A stretch of DNA of 64,000 nucleotides from the NCBI GenBank assembly GCA_018873245.2, contig JAEMBT020000001.1, positions 13,264,220-13,328,219 of the forward strand. Reading direction: 5' to 3'. Made by a program: the position numbers and the translations under genes. Positions 9,988 to 22,556 of the stretch are shown piece by piece. Within the stretch, counting starts at the first letter, position 1; every line of letters starts with the position of its first letter. Origin of the DNA: Archegozetes longisetosus. Taxonomy: Eukaryota; Arthropoda; Arachnida; Sarcoptiformes; Trhypochthoniidae. The notes under the pieces are model-generated. The model was not told where the DNA came from. It did not search any database and worked only from the letters and a program-made list of their open reading frames with translations.

Positions 9988-11848
9988 TCAATCAAATTTT
10001 AGTGATTTAACAAATCTGTTGATCATATCGAGGGCAGCTCTCGGCTGATCAAATGGTACGATATGTCCTGCATTCCTAAGAACGATTTGAGTGAAATTGG
10101 CCACACTTTTCGCATAACCAGCTACTTCTTTGTCATCGGCTGATACTTTCCAAATGGATCTCTTGGCAGAAGCAAACTCTTTGGAATATTTCCACTCTAT
10201 TGACAAAATAAGTATAGAGAACTTTTGAATGTGAATTATTTTCAAATAATTAAGTGAAAGATTACCCAAGTTTTTGAGAAAGTTTTCAGTCAGAGTGGCC
10301 GCAACTATAATGTCAAGTTGTCCGTTATATAACAAAACTTTATAATTATTAATAAGTGTTGTAAACCAGGGTCTAACTGTTTTGAATTGGTCTTCAATCA
10401 GATATTCTTCAACTGTATTATTGCCATCACTGAAGGACAAACATCCGGCATGAATAGCCTGCAGCACCTCAGTTAGATTCAAATAGTCAGCGTAATAATC
10501 AAAATCTGGCGGCGCGTCAGTCATCAAAAAGTTTAAATAGAAGTTAAGTCCAGTAACGTTTTGGAAATAAGTCGTTGTATTAATTAAATCTCCACCTAAG
10601 ATATTTTCAAAATCAATTAAGTCTATTGATGAAATACTTTAAATTTTTTACCCATCAGTTCATCATTTATAACAAAAGCATCGCGAAAATTCCCTTTTGC
10701 AATGTCTAAAGCAGTTTTGTTTTGAACCTCATAGAAATGTTTCAACTGGTTCTCATCGATCAATCCTATTTGATAAAGAAATGATCCGATGTCTAACATG
10801 TTTGCGGGATCGATCCAACCGTTTCCGATTGCGATTCCCTTAAAGTTTATGTTTGAAATGTCAGCCATTGTGTGTAATTTGTATCCAATCGCGGGAATAT
10901 ATTTTCCTGCATATGATTCTCCCGTTACATAAAACTCATTTTTTCTGTATTCGCTAAACAAAGTGAAAAACTGTTGCAACGCTTCGTAAAGATCTTCGGC
11001 CACGTTCTCTTCACTTTTAGCAAATCCATTAGTGTCTTGCGTGAAACTAAAACCAGTGCCAACAGGATTATCGATATAAAGCATTGAAAATTGTTGAGCC
11101 CAGGAGTAATTATTGAGTGTTACTTTTAAACTCTTGTCCACCTTATAGGGCCCGTTCTCGACAAATAAACCAAACAATGATGAACCACCAGGTCCTCCCT
11201 GAAGCCATAATAACACTGGAGCCGTCTCCGGATCTTTCTGTTCGTAATTTAAGAAAAAAGTTTTTCAAAAGAATTTTTTGAAAACCAACTAAAAATGTTT
11301 TAAAAGAGAAGACATGAGTATTTGAATTCATTTTAGGAAAACATAATTAGAATCGAAAAAATACTTTTATGGATAAAAGAGTATTTTAGATAATGCTCCA
11401 CTTTTCAATTTAATCGAGTATTGTCTAACTTTCTATAGAATTTGATACAATGAATAGAATAAAATTCAATAGACTCTATGTTTAGGTTCCGAGAATTTCT
11501 AAAACTTTTAGAGAAACTGATTGAATTTGAAGTTTGTCTCCAATCTTGCTGATTGAAAGTGAAGTTTGACTTTTTTCCAAATAAAATAATTCATACCAAA
11601 GCTGGAAAGAACCAGAAGAACAAATTGCTATTATACTGCTTTTTGACAGTGAGGAACCCCGAAAAACTTGTCAACTGTGGAGCGTGAGGTAGATCCCTGA
11701 CAACACTCAGTTTTTTGGCCTCATCTATTTTGTGGGATTCGATATATGGTGTGAGTAATAAAGGATCACAATTTGAAATCGGGAGCGCATTTGAAGGCAA
11801 TGTTAGCCAAACTGATAAAATACAAAATATTAGTAACATTTTATCCAT
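9988..11848 (-). CDS. CPVL-like: Serine carboxypeptidase, CPVL/vitellogenic-like (four exons)
   Basis: Exons read as 11848-11597, 11237-10652, 10595-10266 and 10196-9988. All introns are GT...AG and the joined frame is 458 codons plus stop, the normal length for this S10 peptidase family. Residues 1-21 form a signal peptide (MLLIFCILSVWLTLPSNA). Family motifs follow: YNSNLFFWFF, LLWLQGGPGGSS (substrate pocket), NPVGTGFSF, GESYAGKY with catalytic Ser192, NGQLDIIVAA with Asp374, and AGHIVPFDQP with His434. It should remove C-terminal residues from peptides in acid compartments (lysosome, gut lumen or yolk). All catalytic residues are present and no frame break is seen, so it is probably active. 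Intron 2 is 56 bp, intron 3 is 69 bp and intron 1 is 359 bp. Exact acceptor choice for exon 2 (11237) is inferred from frame and family alignment. Confidence 0.93.
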
Positions 11849-12456
11849 AGGTAAATGTTTGAGTTAAGAGTTCTCAAGTTAAAAGTCATACTAAAAATAA
11901 GTTATCATTATTTAACTCGATTTATAAACCAGTATTTTCTTATATTAACGTTATCGCAAAACTTTTATTCCTACTATAATATTGATACAGTGACTACAGA
12001 AAAAATTAAACAAATCATATCTAGGAAAATAACTCGGTGCTAAAATAGATTTGAGCATTTTCTTTTGATAAACAACTTTTATCGATGATCTTATTTCAAT
12101 TATTTGGGCACAAAAATATTAATGCAATAATCCTTTCATATTGTCTTTAGATAACATCATAAGTTACTTCTCATTATTTTTAAGTGGCTATTATTTTCAG
12201 ACAATACAATTTAAAGAATGAAAGATTAAATTTTTTTATTCTTATAAATAGCATATTATATTGTTATCATAAAAGTTTTATACAGTCCGACCCAATTATG
12301 GCTCTTAAGATTAATGCAAACCTCCGATTATCCCATATTTTTCCCATTTTATTTCAGTACTAAGTGAGTATTGATGCTTTTGGAATCAAATTCACTCCAT
12401 ATTTTACAAGTTTCAATTACCCCATCAATTAACTTTCAGTAACTATCCATCCATCC
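11849..12456. other. Intergenic DNA upstream of the carboxypeptidase gene
   Basis: Promoter side of the minus-strand carboxypeptidase gene. No coding or RNA feature can be supported. Confidence 0.4.
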
Positions 12457-12545
12457 GTGGTTTACTACTTCTCATATTGCTGATGGAGACATCACAGTAA
12501 AGCGAAGAGAGTAGAAAACACGAAGCACCCCGATGTTGGGGCAAA
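12457..12545 (-). mobile_element. Short MITE, truncated copy
   Basis: Its complement reads TTGCCCCAACATCG...GTGCTTCGTGTTTTC... and matches the 108-bp element at 51504-51611 over most of its length. The far terminal repeat is missing here. Confidence 0.6.
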
Positions 12546-12634
12546 TTCCTGTTATTAGTAGTTACAAGTGGGATCTTGTTATCATCAAAAAAATTTGAAA
12601 AATGTTATTTAAATTTTCCCAGTTTTTATCAGTC

Positions 12635-12715
12635 AGATAAATGACTGAGGAATACCTAAAATCTTAAAAAAATACGTCATTTGGTTAATTTTATTGAGAT
12701 TTTTAAAGTAAAATT
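12635..12715 (-). repeat. Dispersed repeat shared with 5835-5920
   Basis: The complement of this stretch resembles 5835-5920 (shared TTTAAAAATCTC, GTATTCCTCAGTCAT and ATCTGACT words). Origin unknown; too short to classify. Confidence 0.45.
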
Positions 12716-13369
12716 TTGAAAATTTTACCCTGTAGTTGTAATGAAGAGTTAATACGAAAATTAACTTAAAATAAAGGGCAACTCGTATATTCAATTTTTA
12801 TGATGAATTTTAAAATTTCTCATCACAATTAAATTGATAAAAATATCAATCTCTTAGTGAAGACAACTTATTGAAAACATTCATTTATATTAATTCTGTA
12901 CATCAAGGGTCTCGTTCACTAGACCCACATTAGGCCGACAATTGAAATTCTTAGCTCAGGTGAATAGTTCGATAGGTGCCACCCGGACCTACGCTTCACA
13001 AAAACCAGCCTAACCATGATTTAATCAAAATCTAATTCATTCTCACTTAATTTAGATCAGGTTTTGATTAGGTAAGGTTAGGTTAAATTATCATGCGACA
13101 CTTAATTGTTATAGATAGTATAAATTAAGAAATGTATTATCGGTCTAGTGAGATGTCGGTTTATTGATTGTCAATCTAGTCAATGCGATCCATACATTTA
13201 ATACGGCTTCTATTCCACTTTAATAACGTTAAAGTGTTGAAAATAACACGTCTATGAGTAATAAAACTCTATTATCTTTCGAGAGTAGACGTCAATTGAG
13301 TACTACAACTTAGGCCTGTTTAGTTTGATAAGTATTTTTTTGTTTCAGTTTTGAGATAAAGGAGGATTC

Positions 13370-15010
13370 TCATTTTGAGCTATACTTTAATATTCAAGTG
13401 ATATATCATTGGAAGGGTCTTGATGAGTAGGTCAAGAATATACAGAGTGAACTCAATTCGTGAATAAATTGAGAGTTGTAACATTTTATACAATTAACAC
13501 ATATAAACTCTGATTATACTACTAAATAACAAGTTTATATAAAAATATTTTAATATAAATTTATTAGTAAAAATCAGAAAGAAACAAAACTGCATATCAA
13601 ACTAAAGAACGGTTTTCAATCTTTTTAAACCTTGTTTGTTCATTAGAAATTTAACAAAAAGGTTAAAGATATGAAAAATTGTGCAGGTCTCATCGAAGAT
13701 TGATTATCATCATGAAAATTGTAGACTAATTAAACTAGAACCGTATAAAATAAGTTAAAAGAATGAAAAATATGCTATTGAAATAGCATTGTATTTCTCA
13801 TTCTCGTTTGTAAGTAAACAAAATCACAAATAATTTTTTGAGTATTGAGAATATCAAATTTTTTATTGAAAACATGTCTACTAAAGTCTTATTCTGTATC
13901 GAAGTTTCAACTTAAATATAATAATCTATGGACAACAGTAAGGCGAAAGTTATTGCAAATTACTGCGAAAGTATACATGATTTTAAAAAGTTAAAACAAT
14001 TCTTGAGTTTGATAAGCAGTTTTTGTTCCTGCTTTAATTTTTACTAATATATTTATATTAAAAAATTTTTATATAAATTATTATTTTTGTAATATAATCA
14101 GAAATTATGTCTGTTAAATGTACAGTATAAAAAGTTACAACTCATTCAATATGTTCACGAATTGAGTTGCCAACCCTTTGCATGTGAGTCTATTGCTAAA
14201 GCTGAAATGTTATTGAATTATAGGTCAAAACAACTTAGGACCTGACCATAGATCAAACAGAATCAAGATGGGTATCATTAACTACTTATCTTAGAGTGCT
14301 TTCCAAATATGTATACATTTTTATGTACAGGTATATATATACATATATACAACGCATATTAATAAAAAATTCATTAAAATCACGAAAACCCACATTTTGA
14401 AGAAATACGTTAACGAATAGACCATTTACTATGCATTAAAAATTTTTCTATATAGAATTTCATATAGAAATTATATTTATTAATTGTTGTAAAAATCCTA
14501 TTCGTTAACGCATTTCTTCAAAATGTGAGTTCATGTGCTCTCGTCATCAATGCTCTCTTATACTGAAAGTGGATCATTAATGACCCTATTTAGACTCCCA
14601 GCAGGAGGTAATATCTCAGACATGTGCTGAACATATACGAGATATCAAAGAATGGATATATCGGCAAAATAACCAACTGGTCGAAGTCCGTTCTTGCATC
14701 GACAACAGTACTCTAAAATTGAGGAAATGAGAGAGAAAGCATGACCGCTCGACACAAATACAAACTTACAAGTAATGGTGTTTGATCAACATGTTATAAA
14801 AGTATATAACAGCTATACTTATTTGGATAGTGCTCGACGAGAGAAAGAGAATAATACCTATCTTGATCCCGTCCGACCTATAGTCGTGAGTTTTTGATCT
14901 ATAACTCAATAACCTTTCAGCTTCAACGATAAATCCGTACATATTTTTGATCTACTCATCAAGGTCTTTCCAATGATATATAACACTCGAATATCAAGGT
15001 ATGGGCCAGC
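13370..15010. repeat. Complex nested inverted repeats, probable decayed element
   Basis: 13375-13440 (GATATATCATTGGAAGGGTC) is repeated inverted at about 14935-15000. 13442-13492 is inverted at about 14125-14172 (ACTCAATTCGTGAATA). 14195-14275 is inverted at about 14865-14940 (GGTTATTGA, TAGGTC, ATCAAGAT). This lattice of palindromic pairs over 1.6 kb, with no coding sequence, fits a foldback-type element or several insertions of one. Confidence 0.55.
14381..14540. mobile_element. Small inverted-repeat element (MITE)
   Basis: Arms of about 32 bp: ACATTTTGAAGAAATACGTT...AACGAATAG at the left and its near-perfect complement ending TTCTTCAAAATGTGA at the right, round an AT-rich loop. No target duplication is certain. 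It lies within the larger inverted-repeat complex. Confidence 0.7.
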
Positions 15011-16297
15011 AATGCATTGCTGATGGGCTTTCTCCTTAAATAAAGATAATGATTAGAGAATATTTTTCAGCATTAGTGGAATTTTCCGTAATTAATTTTC
15101 TGATAAGATAAAGATTGAGGGTATTATTTTTAATAAAAAGAGAATAAAACATACTTTATTCCATTGTCACATATTACATATATAACAGTGAATAGGATTT
15201 TATTTGCCATATTTTAGAAGTACCGTCTAGTTTTCAGCACAATAAATAGCTCTAATTTGACCGCTTTCGAGCCAATCTTAAACGTTTTCTAGTCATTTAT
15301 GGTATTTAATAAACAATATAAACTACAGGCCAGTCCATTGTGTACTAAAACATAATAGAAAATATTAGTTTTTGTATTTTTGTTTGTTTACAATTTATTC
15401 ATTATTCATTTACTTATGAATTCATATGAAATTGTGAACAATGAACAGTCGAAAATATTCTATAAACCAATGTAAAAATCAACAGAATGACGAATTCTGA
15501 TCTTTTATATCGCTATTTTCGAACTAATGATAAAAACTTAAATTTAATGTAATTTTATTCATAATAATAAATTTATTAAAAACTAATAATGCTTTGGATA
15601 AATGCAAAAAATGGGTAGAATTGAGAAAAGCGATCAAATTTCGAATCTGCTCGAGAATCAAAGTTACAAAACTTTGGTGAACTAATTCATTTGTTCCAAA
15701 CATTTTGGTCAACACAAATACATAAATCAATCGAAACGTAAATATCTTGCATTTGATACCATTCCGACAAAGAAAGAGTTCGATTTCAGTCAAACTTTTC
15801 CATATCTAGTCCGCAAACCAATTCTCAAGGTGTAGAATTTTTGCTTTTCTTGTGCTTAGAAAATTAGTCAATAGTTTAATCATAAATTTATTTTCTTGAT
15901 ATTTAGAAGTGTATTCGGATGCAAAGAATTTATACGATAAAGATATTTAATCTAGATTTAATTGCTTTAGAAATAAGCAAAAAGATGTTAAAATTAATAA
16001 CGTGAGAAATTGGTTTTATTTTGCAACTAAATTTTTAAAGTCGTTATAAAGTTATTGTAAATTTAGTTATGATAGAGTATTTATATTTCGCTCTTTCAAT
16101 AAACAATCTTAAGCTATGCTATCTCTATTGACCCAATTTCCCGAGGTAAAACCAGTTGTTACGTTAAAAACCAGGTTGTGCTGCTTTTTGAAGCAAGTCA
16201 AATCCTATTCAATGTTATATGTAATATATGCTGTTGCTTGGCTCTTAAGTAATGTTTCATTTTATATAATCTTTTTGTAGAAATACTTATTAGAAAT
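15011..16297. other. Intergenic DNA upstream of the RCC1-kinase gene
   Basis: No supported exon. The bases just before 16298 are AT-rich and could hold a 5' UTR (acceptor-like TTTTTGTAG at 16273-16281). Confidence 0.4.
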
Positions 16298-18402
16298 ATG
16301 GCAGAAAATAGTGATAAATATGCTTTTCTTGAAAAGTACTATTTTAATATAATAAGTGAAGAGATTAAGAAAAATATTAAATTCATTCATATATTTAATT
16401 ATAATAACTTCTTAAACGACAAAAATGTAATTTTAGTCACAAATAATGATGAGGTCTATTGCTTTGGCTGTAATACTTATGGAGTTTTGGGTTTCGGTCA
16501 TCAAAAAGAAATCAAAGACTTGACTTTTAATGAATACCTGAGTAATAAACAGATAATTGATTTGAAGAACAGTTTATTTCACACAATTGCGCGTACTAAA
16601 GATGGAAAACTATATTGCTTTGGTTGTAATGAGTGGGGATTATTAGGTATTGGAGTAGAAGATAAGCAGATATACGGTCCACAGCTTAATGAGTATTTAT
16701 TGAACGAAAATATTATTGATATTTGTTGTGGTTCTTCTCATACACTTGCGTTCACATCAAATAGTGAAGTGTATGCCTGGGGCTGGAATTATTTCGGTCA
16801 GATCGGGACTAAAAGTAATAGAGACATGTTTAAACCAATCAGGGTCGATGAATTCAATGGACAGAGGGTGAAAGCAATTTCATGTGGTTTATGGCATTCA
16901 TTGGTATTAACAGAAAGCGGACAAGTCTTCAGTTGGGGTAATAATGCTTGGGGACAGTTGGGAATTGAAAATAGTGAAGAAGAGCGCATTTCAGAATATT
17001 CTAATTCCCCAAAATTAGTAAAATTGGATGAAAATATAATTTTAGACAGAATTAGTGGTGGTTCAGAACACACCCTGTTGTTATCACGTGAGGGAGATAT
17101 TTATGTATGCGGTCGGAATGAATTCAGACAGTTGGGAACTAATACTGAAAAAGAGATACAACTATGGCCTATAAAGTTGATTCATTCGCAGAAATTTGTT
17201 GAAATTGCATCGCATTACGTCCATTTCTTTTCTGCTGCACTTTCAAAGAACAATTTGTATTACGTTTGGGGCAGTTGTGGGCAAAATGAGACAATAGATG
17301 AACCGAAAGAAACCGAGTTCCAGTCATTTGAAGAATTATTCGCACATTATTTCGAAATAACTCCAAAATTTGATTTGATTATGACCGGAAAATACACAAA
17401 ATGTTGGTCAGAAATATTAGAATTTGGGTCCGGAAGTTTTGGTACAGTTTTCAAAGCTAAACATATTTCAAGCGGTGAAACCTTTGCCATAAAGAAAATT
17501 TCACTGAAAGAGAAGAAAGAAGTAAAGGAATACGTCGACAAAGAATTCAACACTTCTTTAATTATTCTTAACCATGATAATGAATTTTTAGTAAAATACC
17601 ACGAGGTTTGGTACGAGAATGAATTTGAAATAATAGATGGTTTGAGAGAATGGAGCGAGAACTATACGATTTATATTCAGATGGATTTATGCGATAAAAC
17701 ATTATCTCAACTTAGTGAAGAAATAACAAAACATCCAAAACTATATTCGAACAAATCTTTGACAGAGCTGGGTTTCTATGTGTCGAGTAAAACCTTTATT
17801 CAAATACTGAAAGGCGTTAATTATCTGCATAACAAAAACATTATTCACAGAGACCTTAAACCAGATAATATCCTTTTAAAGGACGGAGCAATAAAAATAG
17901 GAGACTTTGGTTTAGCAAAAGCTCATGACATGAATATAATACACACTGGAGACAAAGGAGAAATAAAATATGCTGCACCTGAAGTACTGAATTCTGAGCC
18001 GTATGACACTAGAGCTGATATTTATAGTTTAGGAGTAATCCTAGAAGAGATGTTAAAAATTGACCTGAACAGGTAATAGAGCTAAAAATTAGTCGAAGTT
18101 AATCAATTGTAAAATTTATAATTTTCATAATTTTTAGAGATTACTTAAACAATGAAAACCAAACATCCTTACTAATGGAAAAATACGAAAACGCAAAAGT
18201 TTTAAGTCTCAAAATGAGAGAAAAAGATTATCGTCAAAGACCTAATTGTGATGAAATACTGAAAGGAAGAGAAGGATGGGCTATCAGTGAGAGTGAATTT
18301 AATTTTCAAGAAGAGCTAAATATTCTTTTAGAATTGGGTGATAAGAAAAACTATATCGAAAATATTATTTGGAAGTATTCACAAGAAACTAATAATTTGT
18401 GA
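16298..18402 (+). CDS. RCC1-repeat protein kinase, eIF2-alpha-kinase-like catalytic domain
   Basis: Two exons, 16298-18072 and 18138-18402, around a 65-bp GT...AG intron; the join restores codon AGA and gives 679 residues. Residues about 40-345 are six or so RCC1 blades (DEVYCFGCNTYGVLGFG, SEVYAWGWNYFGQIG, GQVFSWGNNAWGQLG and HTL/HSL motifs). Residues about 372-650 are a kinase: glycine loop GSGSFGTV (377-384), Lys399 in AIKK, catalytic IIHRDLKPDN (Asp519), DFG at 536-538 and APE at 560-562, all intact. VKYHEVWYENEFE and IYIQMDLCDKTL resemble PEK/GCN2/HRI-type kinases more than NEKs. NEK8/NEK9 have the kinase first and RCC1 last; here the order is reversed. It is a soluble Ser/Thr kinase by prediction; the propeller may be a regulatory or docking part. 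Substrate unknown. Confidence 0.92.
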
Positions 18403-18849
18403 GATAAATGTTATTGGATTACATTCTAAATTTGTTTAAAAGTATATTTTATTTATAAGATTTAATTCTTCAATATTTTTATGATTTTCATATCAATTAA
18501 ATAATTGTTTGAGCAATAATTAGTTAGATTTAAGATAGCATCAAATTAAATTTTTAAAAATCATATTAATTGAAATGAATATTCGCAAACTTCGCCAATA
18601 TTCAGAAAGTTTCGGAAATGATTTTTCAACAGGCAGTATTATTTTTTATGAACAAGTTTGTGAAAAGCGTTAATGCTGATATTAAATTTCAGTAAGTAAG
18701 TTTCAATAACTATGTTTCCCATTAAGTCTACATAGGAAAAAATACTAATAACTGATAAAAATGTGAAAAATTAATGAGAAAGACTGAGAGGGAAAATTTA
18801 AAGTGATTATAAAGTTCTGTACTTATTAATAATTTTGGTAAGAAAATTA

Positions 18850-19650
18850 AAATTCTTGAATGAATGATTTCAGATATTACTGGTGACTGACATACCATTG
18901 AAAATGAAATGTTTTAAGACTCTTCTTGCGGTATATACAAAGGGAACTATTCATGACCCTTCAACTTCGAGAAAAAAATCGCCATAATGATATGAAAAAA
19001 CAATCGCAAAAATACTAAAAGAGTTAGAAAATAAAAATACCTGGACTTTATTTGATTAGAACACAGATATTAAAGGAGAACATGTAGCGAATGTTGTCTT
19101 GGGAAAATCAGAAAGTGGATTATACACTAAGCTTTTCTTACAGCCTCTAAGATTTTAGATGAGACAAATCATGTTTCAATTGGCTTAACTATTTAATGAA
19201 GCACTTAAGCTTTTATATCCGATCAAGTCAAATATGACAATGTTTTACTTTTTGTTATTGTTGAAGTAATATATATGGAATCAGCTGATAAAGAACAGTT
19301 TAATTTTAGAAACGATCCTATTAATTTTCCTGCCACAAGGAATGCATAGTGTAGCTGAAACCCTTCGCAAACGCCATCTTATTAAAATATAGATAAATTG
19401 ATTTTAAATATGCCGGTCATTAGTAAAAAGTTATCGATTTTGGCGCGTCTACTTCCCCTCCTCCCTCCTCTTTGGAACCTCAGCATGAAACATGTAAATT
19501 ATCACTAAAATGTGTAAGAAGTACACTTGATCTTCCAAAACGCGCAGAGATTCTTGAAGAACTTAACGATTTTCTTGTTAAACGAATTTCAAGGTTATTG
19601 TCTGAGGCCCATAGGTTTTGTCCTTGATAATTTCTTGATCCCTACTTTAT
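18850..19650 (+). pseudogene. Decayed hAT transposase, DUF659 type
   Basis: Broken plus-strand frames contain KGEHVANVVLGKSESGLYTK, LDETNHVSIG, HSVAETLRKRHLI and DKLILNMPVISKK, in the order expected of the DUF659 catalytic region of hAT-like transposases. There are many stops and shifts and no terminal repeats that I can define. The 18403-18850 stretch before it is the kinase gene's 3' flank with nothing else visible. Confidence 0.55.
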
Positions 19651-20768
19651 TCCTCTGTGGGTGAATAAATCATAAAGTATAATCTAGAAAATAGTAGTTA
19701 AGAGTAATAAAAGTAATAGAAATTTTACATACCTAAGTATGTTTTTTGCCGTTTACACCAAGTATATTTGTAGCTCGACTTGCTCTTTTGCTGATTTTGG
19801 TTTGACTTCTTTTGTTATTGTATTGTTATTTGTTGTTTTCATGTTAATGCTATTAGTCATAAAACAGTGAAATTGACTTTTTCAAAAACAGTTCGAGTTT
19901 TTATACCAGGAAGTGCTGGAAATTCTATTCAATAAACATATCTACTAATTCGACTATCAACAATTATTTATATTTATCTCGATCTATAAGTCTTACTTTC
20001 ATAAGATTTTCATTCGTGAACCTATACTCTGAGTCACGATTTTTTCTAGTTATATCCGAAATTTTGTACCAAAGGTAAAACATTCTACTTCAGGATACCT
20101 GTTGAGTTTTTAAATGTCAAAGTGGTAAAAATGGGATATCTCTAGGCAACATAAGGCAGCTTACTGTGATAATAATTTAGATAAAATTAGAATAGATATC
20201 AAACATTAGTAGCACTAAAGTAGTATATAATAGTTTAACCCATGTTAATGATGTTCATTGACATTCTTTATGAAAATATCCAGAAAATATAGTAAATAAT
20301 AATAATAATACTCAGTTGACTGAATATTATATCATTTTCACGCTAATACTGATATAATTTACCCAACGTTTTATCATAAGGATCAAATTGAGCCATAAAT
20401 CTTAAAATGTAGTGAGAATCATCTAATAAGTAGTTTAAGCATAATTGGATGATTTTAAGTCAATAATAGGATAGGAATACATATATTTTCAGTTGGTTTT
20501 TTATAAACAAGTTTGTTACCGAAATTACATTCAGTGTTCACTGATTATATTTATTATTTTTAGTTGGTGTTTATTTCCTCCTTGTTTAACTTATTTCTTC
20601 GTGAATAATCACTCCTAAGATTAATTCAAAATAAAGATTTTAGTTGAAATAAACAACCTCAACAGTTAGTTTATAAGTATTTTTTATTACTTTGTTGTGT
20701 AATGTATTTTATTAATAGCAACAATTTAAAACATCGGTTTCTGATAGCCACATAGCCTTCCTAATAGA
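19651..20768. other. Intergenic DNA
   Basis: No gene seen. The right edge enters the duplicated block that carries the receptor pseudogene. Confidence 0.4.
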
Positions 20769-21894
20769 TCAAAACAGTGAGATTTCTATGATTTTCAGTA
20801 CAAAAATCATAATTAAAGCTGTGATCTATAAATTATAAAAATAGTCTTAAAATCCATAAGATGTAAGAAATATATGAAAATGAAATCCATTAAAATTATT
20901 TGTAACAAAGTTTCAACAATAAATTGGAACCTTTTCACTCAATGTATCAACCAATGACGATAAGTGAAAAATAATAAAGATCATCATTCATTTAATTCAG
21001 AATTGTTCGATTTTTCCAAGTTTTACAAACTTTGGAATTGTGGTATTAGTTAAGGGCAAATTATTTGGTGTGACAAGGCCTCAAAATCTCTTTAAAACGA
21101 ATCGATTCTCATAAGTCCAAAGCTTTCATTACAGACATGGCCTTGTTATTCGCTAATTTGGATTTCTTTTTAGTAAAGTCCCGATTTTCTCATTTACTTC
21201 TTTATTTTTAATTGACAGTTAGTAACAATTGAGGTGAAAGTAGACGATTTGGTAACTAAGAACCACATAGTGGAAATGAACGTTTGATATTAAGATCAAA
21301 TTCAGAGGAAATACATAGAAAAAGAATTGAATGATAGAGCATTTTAAAATTATAGAGAAATTCAAACCAATAAAAGCAACTGTTATGACTTCTACTTTTG
21401 AGAGATAATCGCAAATAATGAATATCTGTTTTTCTCTTTTGATAAATTTGTAGATTTTGAGTCTAACTGAAAGTCCAATACTTAACGGTATAGTCAGCCC
21501 TGAAATAATTTCAAAAGGTTTCAAATCAATTTAAAATTCCTTATTTTTGTAACTTTTATAATAAAACCATTGTGTAACCAGCATTATGAAAATTGCGAGA
21601 ATAGCTGCGATAAGAAGTAAATTCATACATTAACAAAGTATGAGAAGTCGAGAGTCATTATGAAATATTCTGGATTTTCTTTTAGTAATAGTAATCAAAT
21701 GGTAGATCTGATTAAATACATTGAGTTAGTTATAGCGGTCACTAATGTGTTTTTAAATCTATTCCTTTTTCCAATCCGTCCGGAAAAAGAATAAACTGAT
21801 GTGATATAAATGAGTTCCTGCAGAAATGAGCAACGACTCTGTCGCTAATATCTGAGAAAGGTCGACATTACTTTTATACAGTAGTCAACACCAT
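20769..21894 (-). pseudogene. Gustatory receptor pseudogene
   Basis: A tandem copy of the intact receptor at 23958-25311. The start region (21894) still reads MVLTT, but many stops follow. A 101-residue open piece at 21219-21524 (KPFEIISGLTIPLSIGLS...) aligns with the same part of the intact gene. Exon 2 (about 20890-20990) has lost its acceptor AG and gained breaks. Exon 3 (20769 to about 20825) is still open (ITALIMIFVLKIIEISLF). The duplication includes both flanks, and a solo LTR has landed 65 bp upstream of the start. Confidence 0.85.
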
Positions 21895-21959
21895 TCAGTT
21901 TAAGTTTTAACACAATTTTATGAATGTTTAATTGAAATGCTTAGAAATAATGTCAAATA

Positions 21960-22552
21960 TGTTATGCAGATATAAATTCTCTGATTTTAAATCAGTTTTT
22001 CATTCTTTTAAAATATTTTGTCAAACAATCATTAAAATGCTTTATATTTTATGTAATGATTTACTAATGCTTTCAAGGTTATCATTGTATTAACGTTTGC
22101 TATGAAATGCGGTGAATATTTTAAAAGAACAGCAATTCAGATCTATTTTGTTTATATAAGATATGTTAAAAACTGGTAAAGAGAGTCAGTCTTCGGGCGG
22201 AGGCCTTGAGGAGAGGACTTCATTATGCCTCGAAGTGAAAGTGGAAAAGTGTTAGAAAGAAGTAAAAATCTTTTAATATGTGAAAACCTTTAAATATGTT
22301 TATAACATTTTTATGTATCAATCAAATAATGAAATCACGTCTAAACCCTATGTTATATTTCTTTATCTATTTGTTATTAAATATTATTTTAAATACTTAA
22401 AATTTTTAAGAAAATAAAAGATTGCAATCAAACAAAGTGTAATATTACTAAGATTTTAATAGAATATTTGTTTCAGAATTCTGGATAAATAGTTAATTTT
22501 AGTCCCCAGTTATGCATTTAGGTTTATGAACTCGAACCAGAACGGCATAACA
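21960..22552 (+). mobile_element. Solo LTR (copy 2)
   Basis: 593 bp, same family as 6495-7090, with TGTTATGC...GCATAACA ends and a different 4-bp target duplication AATA (21956-21959 and 22553-22556). TATATAAGA, GAGTCAGTC and AATAAA occur in the same places. The paralogous block upstream of the intact receptor (from about 25340) lacks it, so it inserted after the duplication. Confidence 0.85.
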
Positions 22553-22556
22553 AATA

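Noticed and set aside
16298-18402. NEK8/NEK9 orthologue
   Set aside because: Domain order is reversed and the kinase motifs resemble the PEK/GCN2 group more than NEK.
6495-22552. Ginger-type DNA transposon for the two TGTTATGC...GCATAACA repeats
   Set aside because: The 4-bp duplications would fit, but the ordered TATA, initiator and AATAAA signals favour solo LTRs; the only inverted ends are 8 bp.
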